In this document: piece by piece, positions 48,114 to 57,795 of the stretch
Layout: every line of letters begins with the position of its first letter
How positions within the stretch are numbered: position 1 is the stretch's first letter
Origin: Flavobacteriales bacterium UBA5081
GTDB lineage: Bacteria > Bacteroidota > Bacteroidia > Flavobacteriales_E > Vicingaceae
Reading direction: 5' to 3'
NCBI GenBank assembly: GCA_002415785.1
Contig: DIAJ01000028.1
Span: 69,625 to 133,624, forward strand
Length of the DNA: 64,000 nucleotides
Notes under the pieces: model-generated
Databases searched by the model: none
Told to the model about the DNA's origin: nothing
What the model saw: only the letters and a program-made list of their open reading frames with translations
Translations under genes and position numbers: made by a program

Positions 48114-49526
48114 ATGAATAGCGATTTTAGCTTTCAAGACGAATTCTTTCCGGAAGACAATACTGTCAAACGCTTCGAAGATATGATTCGCAGCAAGAAG
48201 GATTTGTTTTTCGATGTAGATGAGTTTGAGGATCTAGTTCAACACTACAGTGCAGTGAATGACACTGCTAAAGCATTAAAAGCCATTGAATATGGTTTAT
48301 CTCAGCATCCACAATCTGCTGCACTAATGTTAGTTTGTGCTCAACTATATTTATCTGTTCACAAACCTCAAGAAGCACTTAAATATATACGCAAGGCAGA
48401 AACATTTGAGCCTTTTAATCTTGATTTAGCACATAGTAAAGCCGTAATTTTTAGTCAGCTTAGACAGCATGACAAAGCCATTGAACAATTTAAAAAAGCG
48501 GTTGACTTTGCCGATGCAGAAGAGAAAGAAGATATGTTATTGCAACTGGCTTTTGAATACGAGAATGCCGATAAATATCCTCTTGCCATTGAAACCTTAA
48601 AAAACATTCTTGAAATTAACGATGAGAATGAAACTGCGCTCTATGAGTTAGGCTACTGCTTTGATTTAGAAAACAAAACAGAAGAAGGCAAAGATTACTT
48701 TCTCGCTTTTATCGACCGTCACCCCTACTCTCACATTGCTTGGTTTAATTTGGGGATTACCTACAGTAAATTGAGTCTGTACGAAAAAGCCATTGAGGCT
48801 TATGATTTTTGTATAGCCATTAAAGAAGAGTTTAGCTCTGCATATTTTAATAAGGCTCAATGTTATATCAGTCAAGATTTATACGAAAAAGCACTGGAGT
48901 GTTTTAATGAAAGTTTAATCATCGACCCTCATGACCCACTAGTTTACAGCTACATGGGAGAGTGCTTTGAAAAATTAGAAACTTACGATCAAGCAATTCA
49001 TTTCTACAAAAAAGCAGTTGAAGAAGATGATTATTTTCCTGAAGCCTGGACTGGAATTGCCTCTTGTTTTTACGAATTAGGGATGGACTTAGAAGCTTTA
49101 CCTTATGTTAATAAAGCCATTGAAATCGACAATTTGTATTGGGAAGCATATCACCTAAAAGGTGATATTTTAAGACAATTAGGTCGACAAGAGGAGGCGC
49201 TTTTGGCTTATGAAAAAGTCTATGAGTTTGACGAAGAAAATGAAAATATATACATCGACTTAGCCTTAACTCACGATGAACTTGGCAATAGCGATGCTGC
49301 CATGGATTACTTTAAAGAAGGATTGGAGGAACAGGATAAAAATGCCAAGTTATTGTATAACTTTGTCGCCTTTCTTTTGAAAAAAGGACAAACAATGTTG
49401 GCCATGTTTTATCTGGATACTGCATTAAAAAACCATTTTGAATCTCACCATGAGCTCTTTGAAGCTTATGATGATGCACAGTTCGATACTGAGGTGTTGG
49501 ACATGATTGAATTTCACAAAAAGTAA
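48114..49526 (+). CDS. tetratricopeptide repeat protein (470 aa)
   Basis: No signal peptide. From about residue 45 to 440 about eleven TPR units of 34 residues, for example AWFNLGITYSKLSLYEKAIEAY and SYMGECFEKLETYDQAIHFY, with the canonical W/L/G/Y/A/P positions. A cytoplasmic scaffold for protein interactions. First gene of a tight plus-strand run with the ComA-like, rhodanese, DUF368 and AroE genes (3 bases to the next). Partner not known. Confidence 0.9.
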   Translation: MNSDFSFQDEFFPEDNTVKRFEDMIRSKKDLFFDVDEFEDLVQHYSAVNDTAKALKAIEYGLSQHPQSAALMLVCAQLYLSVHKPQEALKYIRKAETFEPFNLDLAHSKAVIFSQLRQHDKAIEQFKKAVDFADAEEKEDMLLQLAFEYENADKYPLAIETLKNILEINDENETALYELGYCFDLENKTEEGKDYFLAFIDRHPYSHIAWFNLGITYSKLSLYEKAIEAYDFCIAIKEEFSSAYFNKAQCYISQDLYEKALECFNESLIIDPHDPLVYSYMGECFEKLETYDQAIHFYKKAVEEDDYFPEAWTGIASCFYELGMDLEALPYVNKAIEIDNLYWEAYHLKGDILRQLGRQEEALLAYEKVYEFDEENENIYIDLALTHDELGNSDAAMDYFKEGLEEQDKNAKLLYNFVAFLLKKGQTMLAMFYLDTALKNHFESHHELFEAYDDAQFDTEVLDMIEFHKK

Positions 49527-49529
49527 AAA

Positions 49530-50315
49530 ATGAACTTTACACTCCCTTATATCCCTGAAAGAACTCAGTCTCCAAGAGACAATGGACTTACCATGATGAT
49601 GGACAAAGGTTTAAGCTGGCGTCAAGCTGAGAATTTTGTAGATTCTTGTGCTGATTATGCAGACATCATTAAAATGGGTTTTGGAACCTCCTACCTAGCT
49701 AAAGACTTTAAAAAGAAGTTAGAAATCTACAAAGAAGCTGGTTTAAAAACATACCTAGGTGGAACTCTTTTCGAGGCCTTCATAATTCGTGGAATGTTTG
49801 ATGATTACCGTAAGCTTCTAGACAAGTTTGGACTTAGTATGGCTGAAGTGTCCGACGGTTCAGTTGTGTTAAACCACGAGCTCAAATGCAAATACATTAA
49901 TGAGCTAAGTAAAGACTTTACGGTTTTATCAGAAGTGGGCTCTAAGGAAGAAGGCATATTAATTAGTCCTAATAAGTGGATTAATATGATGCAGGCTGAA
50001 CTAGAAGCCGGTTCTTGGAAAGTAATTGCCGAAGCCCGTGAAAGTGGAAATGTAGGTATTTATCGACCAAACGGAACAGCTCATGTGGCGCTTGTCAACA
50101 AAATTATTTCTAAAGTATCTATTGAAAATGTACTTTGGGAAGCGCCTAAAAAAGCGCAGCAAGTTTGGTTTATCAAACAGTTTGGGAGCAATGTAAACTT
50201 AGGTAATATTGCTCACGACGAGGTAATTCCACTTGAAACACTTCGTATTGGGCTTAGAGGCGACACTTTTCACGATTTTTTACCTGATGAAATAGCTAAA
50301 CAACCCATTGGATAA
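49530..50315 (+). CDS. phosphosulfolactate synthase, ComA family (261 aa)
   Basis: TIM-barrel protein of the ComA family: RTQSPRDNGLTMMMDKGLSW near the N terminus, YADIIKMGFGTSYL, TYLGGTLFEAF, EVSDGSVVLNHELK near residue 107, SEVGSKEEG, and IAEARESGNVGIY with the conserved Glu-Ala-Arg-Glu. ComA adds sulfite to phosphoenolpyruvate to give (R)-phosphosulfolactate, the first step of archaeal coenzyme M synthesis; some bacteria use the same route to sulfolactate. No comB, comC or comDE was seen next to it. A link to sulfonolipids of Bacteroidota through sulfopyruvate or cysteate is an inference. Overlaps the rhodanese gene by one base. Confidence 0.85.
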   Translation: MNFTLPYIPERTQSPRDNGLTMMMDKGLSWRQAENFVDSCADYADIIKMGFGTSYLAKDFKKKLEIYKEAGLKTYLGGTLFEAFIIRGMFDDYRKLLDKFGLSMAEVSDGSVVLNHELKCKYINELSKDFTVLSEVGSKEEGILISPNKWINMMQAELEAGSWKVIAEARESGNVGIYRPNGTAHVALVNKIISKVSIENVLWEAPKKAQQVWFIKQFGSNVNLGNIAHDEVIPLETLRIGLRGDTFHDFLPDEIAKQPIG

Positions 50316-50608
50316 TGTTTGTTGAAATTGAAGCCGAAGAGTTAAAGAAAAGGTTAGCGGATCAGCAAAAACCTTTTGTGTTAGACGTTCGTGAAACTTA
50401 CGAATTCGAAGATGGAAGTATCGCTGATATAAATATTCCCATGGCCGAAGTGCTTCCGAGAGTAAAAGAAATTGAACATCAAACTGAAATTATCGTTTGC
50501 TGCTTAAGCGGAAAGCGCTCTAAAGCGGTAGCCTATCATTTAGCCAAAAAGTTAAATCACGCAAAAGTTTATACACTAAGTGGTGGTTTAGAATCGCTTA
50601 ACCTATAA
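50315..50608 (+). CDS. rhodanese-like domain protein (97 aa)
   Basis: Single rhodanese domain: FVLDVRETYEFEDGSI, then INIPM, and the active-site loop CCLSGKRSKAVAYHL with Cys near residue 69 (CxxGxRS). It would carry a persulfide or transfer sulfur from a donor. It shares its first base with the last base of the ComA stop, suggesting that sulfur supply for that pathway could be its role; this is inference. Confidence 0.9.
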   Translation: MFVEIEAEELKKRLADQQKPFVLDVRETYEFEDGSIADINIPMAEVLPRVKEIEHQTEIIVCCLSGKRSKAVAYHLAKKLNHAKVYTLSGGLESLNL

Positions 50609-50613
50609 TCTCA

Positions 50614-51540
50614 ATGCAAAGATCAAAAAGAGAGAGTATTCAACTAGCCCTTAAAGGAATGGCTATGGGTGCAGCAGATATTGTACCCGGAGTTTCAGGC
50701 GGTACTATTGCTCTAATAGCCGGCATTTACGAGGAATTTGTAGATGCATTAAAGTCTTTTAGCTCTGTTTTGGGAGTTCTAAAGAAAGAAGGATTAAAAG
50801 CCGCTTGGAAACACATTAATGGTTCTTTTTTAATTACGCTTTTCAGCGGAATTATCATTTCCCTCTTAGGCTTGGTTCAGTTCATTAAATTCGCTTTGGT
50901 CAACCACCCCATTTTACTTTGGTCATTTTTCTTTGGTTTAATATTGGCATCTTGTTATTTTGTTGGTAAACTCGTTACAAAATGGAATATACTTTCTATA
51001 TTAGCATTGATTGCTGGCACAGTTTCCATTTACTTAATCACTACTTTTAGTCCTGCAGAAACAACTACAGCACCTTGGTTTGTCTTTATTTCGGGAATGA
51101 TTGCTATTTGTGCCATGATTTTGCCCGGAATTTCAGGTTCATTTATTCTAGTATTACTCGGCAAATACAAATACATCATTGAATCTTTAAGTGAGCTCAA
51201 CGTTACAGTTATTATCACTTTTGCTGCAGGCTGTGTGGTCGGCTTACTCAGCTTTAGCCACCTGCTTTCTTGGATGTTAAAAAAACATCACAACTTTACC
51301 ATGGCTTTACTTACCGGATTTATGATTGGTTCTTTAAACAAAATTTGGCCATGGAAAAACACTTTGGAATGGGGTGTTGACCGACACGGCGAAAAAATTG
51401 CATTAGTGCAAGACAATGTGCTTCCTCAACATTTTGTAGAAGGTGAAGCTCAATTATTAAGTGCTATACTATTGGCTTTATTTGGCGCAGTTTTAATAAT
51501 TTTACTCGAACTGACAGCCAAGAAAAAGTCAGCGGCATAA
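50614..51540 (+). CDS. DUF368 integral membrane protein (308 aa)
   Basis: The family signature GMAMGAADIVPGVSGGTIAL lies at residues about 14-33 and is repeated as a degenerate copy in ICAMILPGISGSFILVLLGK near 170, giving a two-fold inverted fold with about nine helices. Members of the DUF368/PopT family have been linked to lipid carrier (undecaprenyl phosphate) translocation. Full length. It overlaps aroE by one base and follows the rhodanese gene by 5. Confidence 0.85.
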   Translation: MQRSKRESIQLALKGMAMGAADIVPGVSGGTIALIAGIYEEFVDALKSFSSVLGVLKKEGLKAAWKHINGSFLITLFSGIIISLLGLVQFIKFALVNHPILLWSFFFGLILASCYFVGKLVTKWNILSILALIAGTVSIYLITTFSPAETTTAPWFVFISGMIAICAMILPGISGSFILVLLGKYKYIIESLSELNVTVIITFAAGCVVGLLSFSHLLSWMLKKHHNFTMALLTGFMIGSLNKIWPWKNTLEWGVDRHGEKIALVQDNVLPQHFVEGEAQLLSAILLALFGAVLIILLELTAKKKSAA

Positions 51541-52298
51541 TGCAAGAATTTGGATTAATCGGTAAGCCACTCACCCACTCTTTTTCTCAAAAATATTTTG
51601 AAGAAAAATTTCAAAAAGAAAAAATTAACGATTGTAGTTATCATCTATTCCCTCTTTCTACAATTCATGAGCTGAAAGAGTTAATTCAGAACAAGAATCA
51701 GCTTGTCGGCTTAAACGTTACTATTCCCTACAAAGAATCAGTTTTACCGTTTTTAGATGAAATTGATCCCATTGCTAAGGCTGTTGGTGCAGTAAATACC
51801 ATAAAAATTAATCGTAAAAACGATGATATCCAATTAATAGGATTTAACACAGATGTAATTGGATTTCGACAAAGCTTAAAGCCTTTTTTAGCCAAAGAGC
51901 ATCATAGAGCATTAATTTTTGGAACAGGGGGAGCATCAAAAGCAGTTGCATTTGTTTTAAAACAACTCAATATTCCTTACTATAAAGTAAGCCGAAAAAC
52001 AAGCAACCAATTACAAACCATTACTTACGACGATTTAGATGCCAAAGCTATAGAGAGTTTTCCTTTATTAATCAACACAACCCCACTGGGCATGTATCCC
52101 GAAATTGATAAACTTCCACCAATTAAGATAGAAGGAGTTGGAAAAAATCATTTGGTTTACGATTTAATCTACAACCCAACTGAAAGTTTATTGCTAAAAA
52201 AAGCCAAAGAAAATGGTGCACTATGCGTAAACGGACTATCGATGTTGAAGCTTCAAGCGGAAGCTGCTTGGGAAATTTGGAAGGATGAGAAAGTTTAA
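51540..52298 (+). CDS. aroE: shikimate dehydrogenase
   Basis: 252 residues. Substrate domain: FGLIGKPLTHSFSQKYF and NVTIPYKESV with the catalytic Lys near 63; GAVNTI and NTDVIGF with the Asp near 100. NADP-binding domain: FGTGGASKAVAFVL near 122, VSRKTS, LINTTPLGMYP and C-terminal NGLSMLKLQAEAAWEIW. Reduces 3-dehydroshikimate in aromatic amino-acid synthesis. Last gene of the TPR, ComA, rhodanese and DUF368 run; converges on the CBS gene with a 4-base overlap. Confidence 0.95.
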   Translation: MQEFGLIGKPLTHSFSQKYFEEKFQKEKINDCSYHLFPLSTIHELKELIQNKNQLVGLNVTIPYKESVLPFLDEIDPIAKAVGAVNTIKINRKNDDIQLIGFNTDVIGFRQSLKPFLAKEHHRALIFGTGGASKAVAFVLKQLNIPYYKVSRKTSNQLQTITYDDLDAKAIESFPLLINTTPLGMYPEIDKLPPIKIEGVGKNHLVYDLIYNPTESLLLKKAKENGALCVNGLSMLKLQAEAAWEIWKDEKV

Positions 52299-52738
52299 TT
52301 CAACTCCTCAACAGCTTTCATAATATCGCGCTGACTAATTTGACCAACGAGTTTGTCTTCATTGAGTACCGGAAACCTTCTTAGTTTCATTTCTAGAAAT
52401 TTTGAAGCAACATCCCAAACTGTATCATTGGCAGCAACTGTAATTACAGATTTCACCATCACTTCTTCAACAAGCGCACTCATCGTTAAATCATTATTGT
52501 AATGACCTCTCATAATTTCCTTTAAGCAGTCGCCTTCTGAAATGATCCCAATTAATTGACCATCTTCATTAATTACCGGTCCTCCTGAGATATTCCTGTA
52601 AACTAAAACATCTACTACTTCATTAACAGTTTGTTTAGGAGAAAAGGTAATCAACTGCTTTGTCATATAATCTTTCACCAAAGCAGGGGTGTAATCTTTT
52701 TCCTCTTCTTTGCGAACTCCTTGATAACTTTTAACCAT
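52295..52738 (-). CDS. CBS-domain protein (147 aa)
   Basis: A Bateman module with two CBS motifs. Residues about 23-80 (LITFSPKQTVNEVVDVL, GGPVINEDGQLIGIISEGD) and 90-147 (VITVAANDTVWDVASKFLE, RRFPVLNEDKLVGQISQRD). Cytoplasmic adenine-nucleotide sensor; no catalytic domain attached, so it should act in trans on an unknown partner. Confidence 0.92.
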   Translation of the reverse strand: MVKSYQGVRKEEEKDYTPALVKDYMTKQLITFSPKQTVNEVVDVLVYRNISGGPVINEDGQLIGIISEGDCLKEIMRGHYNNDLTMSALVEEVMVKSVITVAANDTVWDVASKFLEMKLRRFPVLNEDKLVGQISQRDIMKAVEELN

Positions 52739-52831
52739 AGCTTGAAATTTTTGTGTTAAGGTACAAAAAATACTTGATTCTCTGTTAGAGAATAAGCATT
52801 AAACAAAGTGCAAATAGAAAAAACTCCTGCT

Positions 52832-53068
52832 CTATGATTGCTCTTGTATTTTTTTAGGTCTTTCGTAACACTCCATGCAACAGTTAAAGCAAGCATTGAT
52901 GTTGTCATACATTTCATTTGCTTTATCCATAGCTTTAAAGCAGTCATCATGAAAACCCAAAGCTAATTGGTTGTCTTTTTTAGGCATGCGATAACAGTCG
53001 CTTTTTTCTAGGTGAACATGTCTCTCTCCGTCCTTGTTCGTATCATATTCTAGAACATAATAAGGCAT
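52832..53068 (-). CDS. small cysteine-rich protein (78 aa)
   Basis: Start placed at ATG 53068 (MPYYVLEYDTNKDGERHVH); the 23 residues of the longer frame look like read-through. Five Cys, four of them late in the chain as FNACFNCC-like and CMEC spacing (CFNCCMEC), with two His, suggest zinc binding. In this class of Bacteroidota small proteins no function is known. Single gene between the CBS gene and the helicase. Confidence 0.6.
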   Translation of the reverse strand: MPYYVLEYDTNKDGERHVHLEKSDCYRMPKKDNQLALGFHDDCFKAMDKANEMYDNINACFNCCMECYERPKKIQEQS

Positions 53069-53174
53069 TCTATTAAGGTATTTGTGATGGTGCTGTAATA
53101 TTAAGAATAAAGCTTTTAAATACCTTAAGTAATCCACCTATAAATATTAACTAAGTATTGTGGAAATAAAAATA

Positions 53175-54716
53175 CTATGCGTCTTTTTTCACGAAAGCTT
53201 GGCGAATTTGAGAGTTTAAGCGCCGCTTATAATCGTCTTCCAACCAATTTAAATAATTTTTGGTGGTTTTTATAGTACAATACGAATAATGCTTAATTCG
53301 ATCGCGAATATCATCTTCCAACAATTTGGCTAAGTCTAACGCATCCCACATATCTTCTGCATTCTCAACACACATTTCTACATGTTGGTCGATTGATTTT
53401 TGAATAACGACTTTAGAATGTTCCATTTGAGCCATTGCTTTCTTATACTCGCCTTCAACATCAAAAGAAATGTCTTCTGAATTGGAAAACTTCTTTCTCA
53501 ATTCGTCCGGCATTTGATAAACAAACTGTCGCTCAATATTTTCATCAGATTTCAAATCATCATAGTACTGATGAGGCGCTTGGAAAATATGATACCAATC
53601 TACAGGCGACTCCCACAAACCAAAGCGGTGCAAGTTATTACCAAGGTCAATTACGGTAAATTCTTTCTTATTCGGCAAAATTCTGGAGCCTCTACCAATC
53701 ATCTGGTGATACAATGCCAATGAACGTGTAGCACGATTTAAAATAATGGTTTCTACTGTAGGCTCATCAAATCCCGTGGTTAAAATACCAACGGAAGTTA
53801 ATATGGCATCCGGTGTTTCTTTAAACCATTTCAATATATCTCTTCGCTCCTGCTCTGTGGTGTGATGATCTAAATGTTGAATTTCATAGCCGGCATTTCT
53901 AAAAGTATCATAAACTCCAAATGATGTTGAAATACCATTATTAAATATTAAAGTCTTTTTTCCTTGAGATTTTTCTTCATAGGCTCTAAGTAACTTCTCC
54001 TGCATCATGTAATTTCCGTAAAGCTGCTCAGAAGACTTTACCGTATAGTCACCGTTAATTCCAACTTTTAAGCTATCTAAATGAACATTATAACTAAAGG
54101 TTGTCGCCCTAGCCAAATACCCTTTTTTAATCAAGCTGGAAATGGACTCACCTATCACCAATTCTTCATAATTTTCATTCATTGGCAGCTTAATGCTAGA
54201 ACTTAATGGTGTAGCTGTTACTCCAAGAATATTTACATCCTCAAAATACTTAAATAACTTTCTAAAACTATTGTAGTGAGCTTCATCAACAATAACCAGA
54301 CCTACATTATTTACCGTCACTTTTTCATCTTGCAAGCGATTATTTAAGGTTTCTACCATGGCTACAAAACACATGTAGTCGTTATTATCAGAAACGGCTT
54401 TTACCTTGCTGTTGATGATTTTGTTTTTAACAGCAAATTCAGTTAACATTTTAGAAGTTTGCTTGCATAACTCAATACGGTGAGTAAGAATAAGTACTTT
54501 TTTACCGGTTGATTTAATGTATCTTCTGGCAATTTCTGAAAAAATCACTGTTTTTCCACCACCAGTAGGCAACTGGAAAAGTACATTGTGATTATCCTCA
54601 AGTTCATTGAGTTTAGTTGAAATTTTAGCGATAGCCTCCTCCTGAAATGGATACAATGACTTTCCGTCCTGGCTTTCGTCTACTTCTGTAAGGTCAATGG
54701 TTTTTGTGTCGCTCAT
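53175..54716 (-). CDS. DEAD/DEAH-box superfamily 2 helicase (513 aa)
   Basis: Start at ATG 54716; the promoter box TACTTTTG at 54726 excludes the earlier start. Motif I LPTGGGKTVIF near residue 49-59, motif II VDEAHYN near 140, motif III VTATP, motif V GILTTGFDEP and motif VI MIGRGSRI, which is the SSL2/UvrB-like arrangement of ERCC3-type helicases. Q-motif-like LYPFQEEA near 21. The C-terminal 110 residues are charged and helical and not recognised. Probable DNA or RNA duplex unwinding in the cytoplasm; pathway unknown. Confidence 0.88.
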   Translation of the reverse strand: MSDTKTIDLTEVDESQDGKSLYPFQEEAIAKISTKLNELEDNHNVLFQLPTGGGKTVIFSEIARRYIKSTGKKVLILTHRIELCKQTSKMLTEFAVKNKIINSKVKAVSDNNDYMCFVAMVETLNNRLQDEKVTVNNVGLVIVDEAHYNSFRKLFKYFEDVNILGVTATPLSSSIKLPMNENYEELVIGESISSLIKKGYLARATTFSYNVHLDSLKVGINGDYTVKSSEQLYGNYMMQEKLLRAYEEKSQGKKTLIFNNGISTSFGVYDTFRNAGYEIQHLDHHTTEQERRDILKWFKETPDAILTSVGILTTGFDEPTVETIILNRATRSLALYHQMIGRGSRILPNKKEFTVIDLGNNLHRFGLWESPVDWYHIFQAPHQYYDDLKSDENIERQFVYQMPDELRKKFSNSEDISFDVEGEYKKAMAQMEHSKVVIQKSIDQHVEMCVENAEDMWDALDLAKLLEDDIRDRIKHYSYCTIKTTKNYLNWLEDDYKRRLNSQIRQAFVKKDA

Positions 54717-54725
54717 AAAGTTTTG

Positions 54726-54733
54726 CAAAAGTA
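54726..54733 (-). promoter_or_regulatory. -7 box (TACTTTTG) of the helicase gene
   Basis: Minus-strand TACTTTTG ends 9 bases before the ATG at 54716, so the mRNA would have a leader of only a few bases. Confidence 0.6.
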
Positions 54734-54862
54734 GCCACTTTTAAATGTTTAATTAAAGTATTCAGCCAATTGATTAATAGATTTTGTAAGCTTTTGTCTT
54801 AAAGTTTTGATATTTTAACAAATAAAGGTTAAGTTTGAGTGTTTATCAAAAGTCATTTCGTC

Positions 54863-56155
54863 ATGAAAAATAAATTATTAGCTCTACTCTTTTGTCTTGG
54901 ATTCTTAATGAATAACTCTTCTGTTGCTAATGAGTTGAAACAAGAATTAATTGAAATCAACAAATACTGGAAGTTTCAAACAGACCTTCCTGAAAATTTT
55001 TACGAAGTCGACTTTCCTAAAAACGAAAAGTCTCAAATTCAATTACACTTAAAGTTGGTTCATCAAGTTCTTAAAGAGCGCTCAGTCCACCACCTCAATA
55101 AAAAACAAAAGAAAAACCGATCTACTGCCTTAACTATTTTAAAGCAGTATTATCAAAATGAGCAATTTCCAATCAATTTACATCACTCTTATCGAATTCC
55201 TTATTTTATTGACGACTTTGGGACAGCCTGCGCAGTTGGACACTTAATCATCGAAACAGGATTTCCCGAAGTATCGAAAATGATTGCTCAACAAAATAAT
55301 TACTCCTATTTAGAAGAAATGAACTATCCTGAAGTTGAGCTTTGGGCGAAAGAGTTTGGATTTACTATAGATGAGTTAAAATGGATTCAACCGGGATATG
55401 CTCCATACTGTGCACCGGGTACCAAAAAAGATCCTGTTTGCCACGATGGTCCGGGTTGTATTAATCCCGACTTTGCTGCTGACAGTTTAATTCCTCCTTA
55501 TAACGTAACTTATGAATACAATGATGGTAGTGGGTGGGAAGTTGATACAGTAGGCTACATTCACATGTATGGCGCTAGAATTGGTCAACATAAAGTAACT
55601 TGTATTGATTCGCTTAATACGACTAAAGTTTACTATTATACCATAAACAATGTGCCGGATATCAGCATTCAAGCAAACATCAACCACCAAACGGACTCTA
55701 CTAATTGCAATGCAGTTTTACACGTGCAAACTTCGGTAGACCCACCCTACCAGTTAGATTTAATAAGAAGTAATCCTAATCAGGCTTTTTCAGACTCAAA
55801 TGGATATTTTAAAAATTTATGTGCCGGGAATTATACGATTGTCGTTTATGACAGTAATTATTGTCAAAAAACCCGGGGAGTTCAAATTTATAATTTGGCA
55901 ACTTCATTAAATGAAAAAGAAATCGGCTCTATAAAGTTATTTCCAAACCCATTTAGTGAAAATTTTATGGTAAGCTTTGAATCTAACTCCTCATTTGAGT
56001 ATAAGATTTATGACTTAAGTGGTCGGCTTGTTCAAAGAGGCAGAGCTAAAAGCGATGAAGAAATCAACTTGAAATCTGCCGAAAAAGGAGTTTACTTTTT
56101 AGAAATAATCAAGGATAATGAGCGTTACACTGAGAAAATTGTAAAAGCATACTAA
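54863..56155 (+). CDS. secreted protein with T9SS type A sorting domain (430 aa)
   Basis: Start at ATG 54863 where a signal peptide begins (LLALLFCLGFLMNNSSVA); the GTG at 54839 adds an N-terminal eight residues. Residues about 20-175 are helical with the stretch YFIDDFGTACAVGHLI near 115, seen in a group of secreted Bacteroidota proteins that I cannot name. A Cys-rich region follows (CAPGTKKDPVCHDGPGC), then Ig-like strands. The C-terminal 80 residues (KLFPNPFSENFMVSF, YDLSGRLVQRG) are the T9SS sorting domain. Function unknown. Confidence 0.8.
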   Translation: MKNKLLALLFCLGFLMNNSSVANELKQELIEINKYWKFQTDLPENFYEVDFPKNEKSQIQLHLKLVHQVLKERSVHHLNKKQKKNRSTALTILKQYYQNEQFPINLHHSYRIPYFIDDFGTACAVGHLIIETGFPEVSKMIAQQNNYSYLEEMNYPEVELWAKEFGFTIDELKWIQPGYAPYCAPGTKKDPVCHDGPGCINPDFAADSLIPPYNVTYEYNDGSGWEVDTVGYIHMYGARIGQHKVTCIDSLNTTKVYYYTINNVPDISIQANINHQTDSTNCNAVLHVQTSVDPPYQLDLIRSNPNQAFSDSNGYFKNLCAGNYTIVVYDSNYCQKTRGVQIYNLATSLNEKEIGSIKLFPNPFSENFMVSFESNSSFEYKIYDLSGRLVQRGRAKSDEEINLKSAEKGVYFLEIIKDNERYTEKIVKAY

Positions 56156-56167
56156 CTCCCTTTTTCC

Positions 56168-56175
56168 TAACTTTG
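56168..56175 (+). promoter_or_regulatory. -7 box (TAACTTTG) of prfC
   Basis: TAACTTTG followed by CCCGC, ending 21 bases before the ATG at 56197. Fits TAnnTTTG. Confidence 0.6.
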
Positions 56176-56196
56176 CCCGCTTAAATTGCGGATTGA

Positions 56197-57795
56197 ATGA
56201 GTTTACAAGAAGAAATTAGCAAACGAAAAACCTTTGCCATCATTAGCCACCCGGATGCCGGAAAAACCACTTTAACGGAGAAGTTTTTACTCTTTGGAGG
56301 TGCTATTCAAACGGCCGGTGCGGTAAAAAACAACAAGATTAAAAAAACAGCTACTTCCGATTTTATGGAAATCGAGAAGCAAAGAGGTATTTCTGTAGCT
56401 ACTTCTGTAATGGGTTTTGAGTATAAAAACAAACTCATTAACTTGTTAGATACGCCCGGTCACAAGGACTTTGCCGAAGACACCTACCGAACGCTAACTG
56501 CCGTAGATAGCGTTATTTTGGTTATTGATTGTGTGAAAGGAGTGGAAACGCAAACTGAAAAACTCATGGAGGTTTGTAGAATGCGCGATACGCCGGTAAT
56601 TGTTTTTATCAACAAATTAGATTTAGAAGGTAGAGATCCTTTTGAGTTACTGGATGAATTAGAGGAAAAGCTTCAAATTAAGGTACGCCCTATGAGCTGG
56701 CCAATTGGCATTGGAGTTACATTTAAAGGAGTTTACAACTTAGAACAAAAGAATGTAAACCTCTTTCAGTCTTCAAAAACAAAAGTGACTAAGGATGTTG
56801 TTTCTATCAATGATTTAAACGACAGCAAACTAGATGAATTAGTTGGTAAAGAGGCAAACCAATTAAGAGAAGATGTAGAGTTAGTTGAAGGCGTTTACGA
56901 TGAATTTGATCGAGAGGCTTATCTAAATGGTGAAGTTGCTCCGGTTTTCTTTGGTTCAGCGGTAAATAATTTCGGTATTCGAGAAATGCTGGACGAGTTT
57001 ATTGAAATTGCTCCTACTCCTAAAGCTCGAGAAACAAATGAAGGAGAAATTGATCCTGAGCGGAAAAAGTTCAGTGGTTTTGTTTTTAAAATCCATGCAA
57101 ACTTAGACCCCAACCACCGTGATCGAATTGCCTTTTTAAGAGTATGCAGTGGTAAATTTGAACGCAATAAGTTTTTTCACCACGTTCGCTTAGATAAAAA
57201 CTTGCGATTTAACAACCCAACCAGTTTCATGGCAAAGGAAAAAAGCCTTATTGATGAAGCTTTTCCAGGCGATGTAATTGGACTTTACGATACTGGTAAT
57301 TTTAAAATTGGAGATACCCTAACAGAAGGCGACAATTTTACATTTAAAGGAATTCCTAGCTTCTCACCTGAAATTTTTAAAGAAGTAATTAATAATAACC
57401 CAATGAAAGCGAAACAGCTGGAAAAGGGAATTAATCAATTGACTGAAGAAGGTGTAGCACAATTGTTTACTGCTCGAATGGGCAATAAAAAATACATTGG
57501 TACTGTAGGAGAACTTCAATTTGAGGTTATTCAATACCGTCTTGAGCATGAATATGGAGCTTCTGCAAACTTCCAGCCGCTCAATTTTTATAAAGCTTGT
57601 TGGTTTACATCAGATAATAAAGAAATGATGGAGGAGTTTATTCGATTAAAGTCAAATTATATTGTGCATGACAAGGATAAAAACCTGGTGTTTTTAGCTC
57701 AAACTGCCGGAATTTTACAAATTACAAAAGACAATTACCCGGATATTGAATTCCACTTCACCTCAGAGTTTAAAGGTAAAAAGGAATTAGCGTAA
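56197..57795 (+). CDS. prfC: peptide chain release factor 3
   Basis: 532 residues, the usual RF3 length. G1 [14 protein letters not shown] near residue 16-29, the RF3-specific [13 protein letters not shown]3 [16 protein letters not shown] near 84, G4 [12 protein letters not shown] near 138, and the C-terminal RF3 domain ([20 protein letters not shown]). It is a GTPase that recycles RF1/RF2 after peptide release. Its last 9 bases overlap the convergent hydrolase gene. Confidence 0.96.
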   Translation: MSLQEEISKRKTFAIISHPDAGKTTLTEKFLLFGGAIQTAGAVKNNKIKKTATSDFMEIEKQRGISVATSVMGFEYKNKLINLLDTPGHKDFAEDTYRTLTAVDSVILVIDCVKGVETQTEKLMEVCRMRDTPVIVFINKLDLEGRDPFELLDELEEKLQIKVRPMSWPIGIGVTFKGVYNLEQKNVNLFQSSKTKVTKDVVSINDLNDSKLDELVGKEANQLREDVELVEGVYDEFDREAYLNGEVAPVFFGSAVNNFGIREMLDEFIEIAPTPKARETNEGEIDPERKKFSGFVFKIHANLDPNHRDRIAFLRVCSGKFERNKFFHHVRLDKNLRFNNPTSFMAKEKSLIDEAFPGDVIGLYDTGNFKIGDTLTEGDNFTFKGIPSFSPEIFKEVINNNPMKAKQLEKGINQLTEEGVAQLFTARMGNKKYIGTVGELQFEVIQYRLEHEYGASANFQPLNFYKACWFTSDNKEMMEEFIRLKSNYIVHDKDKNLVFLAQTAGILQITKDNYPDIEFHFTSEFKGKKELA

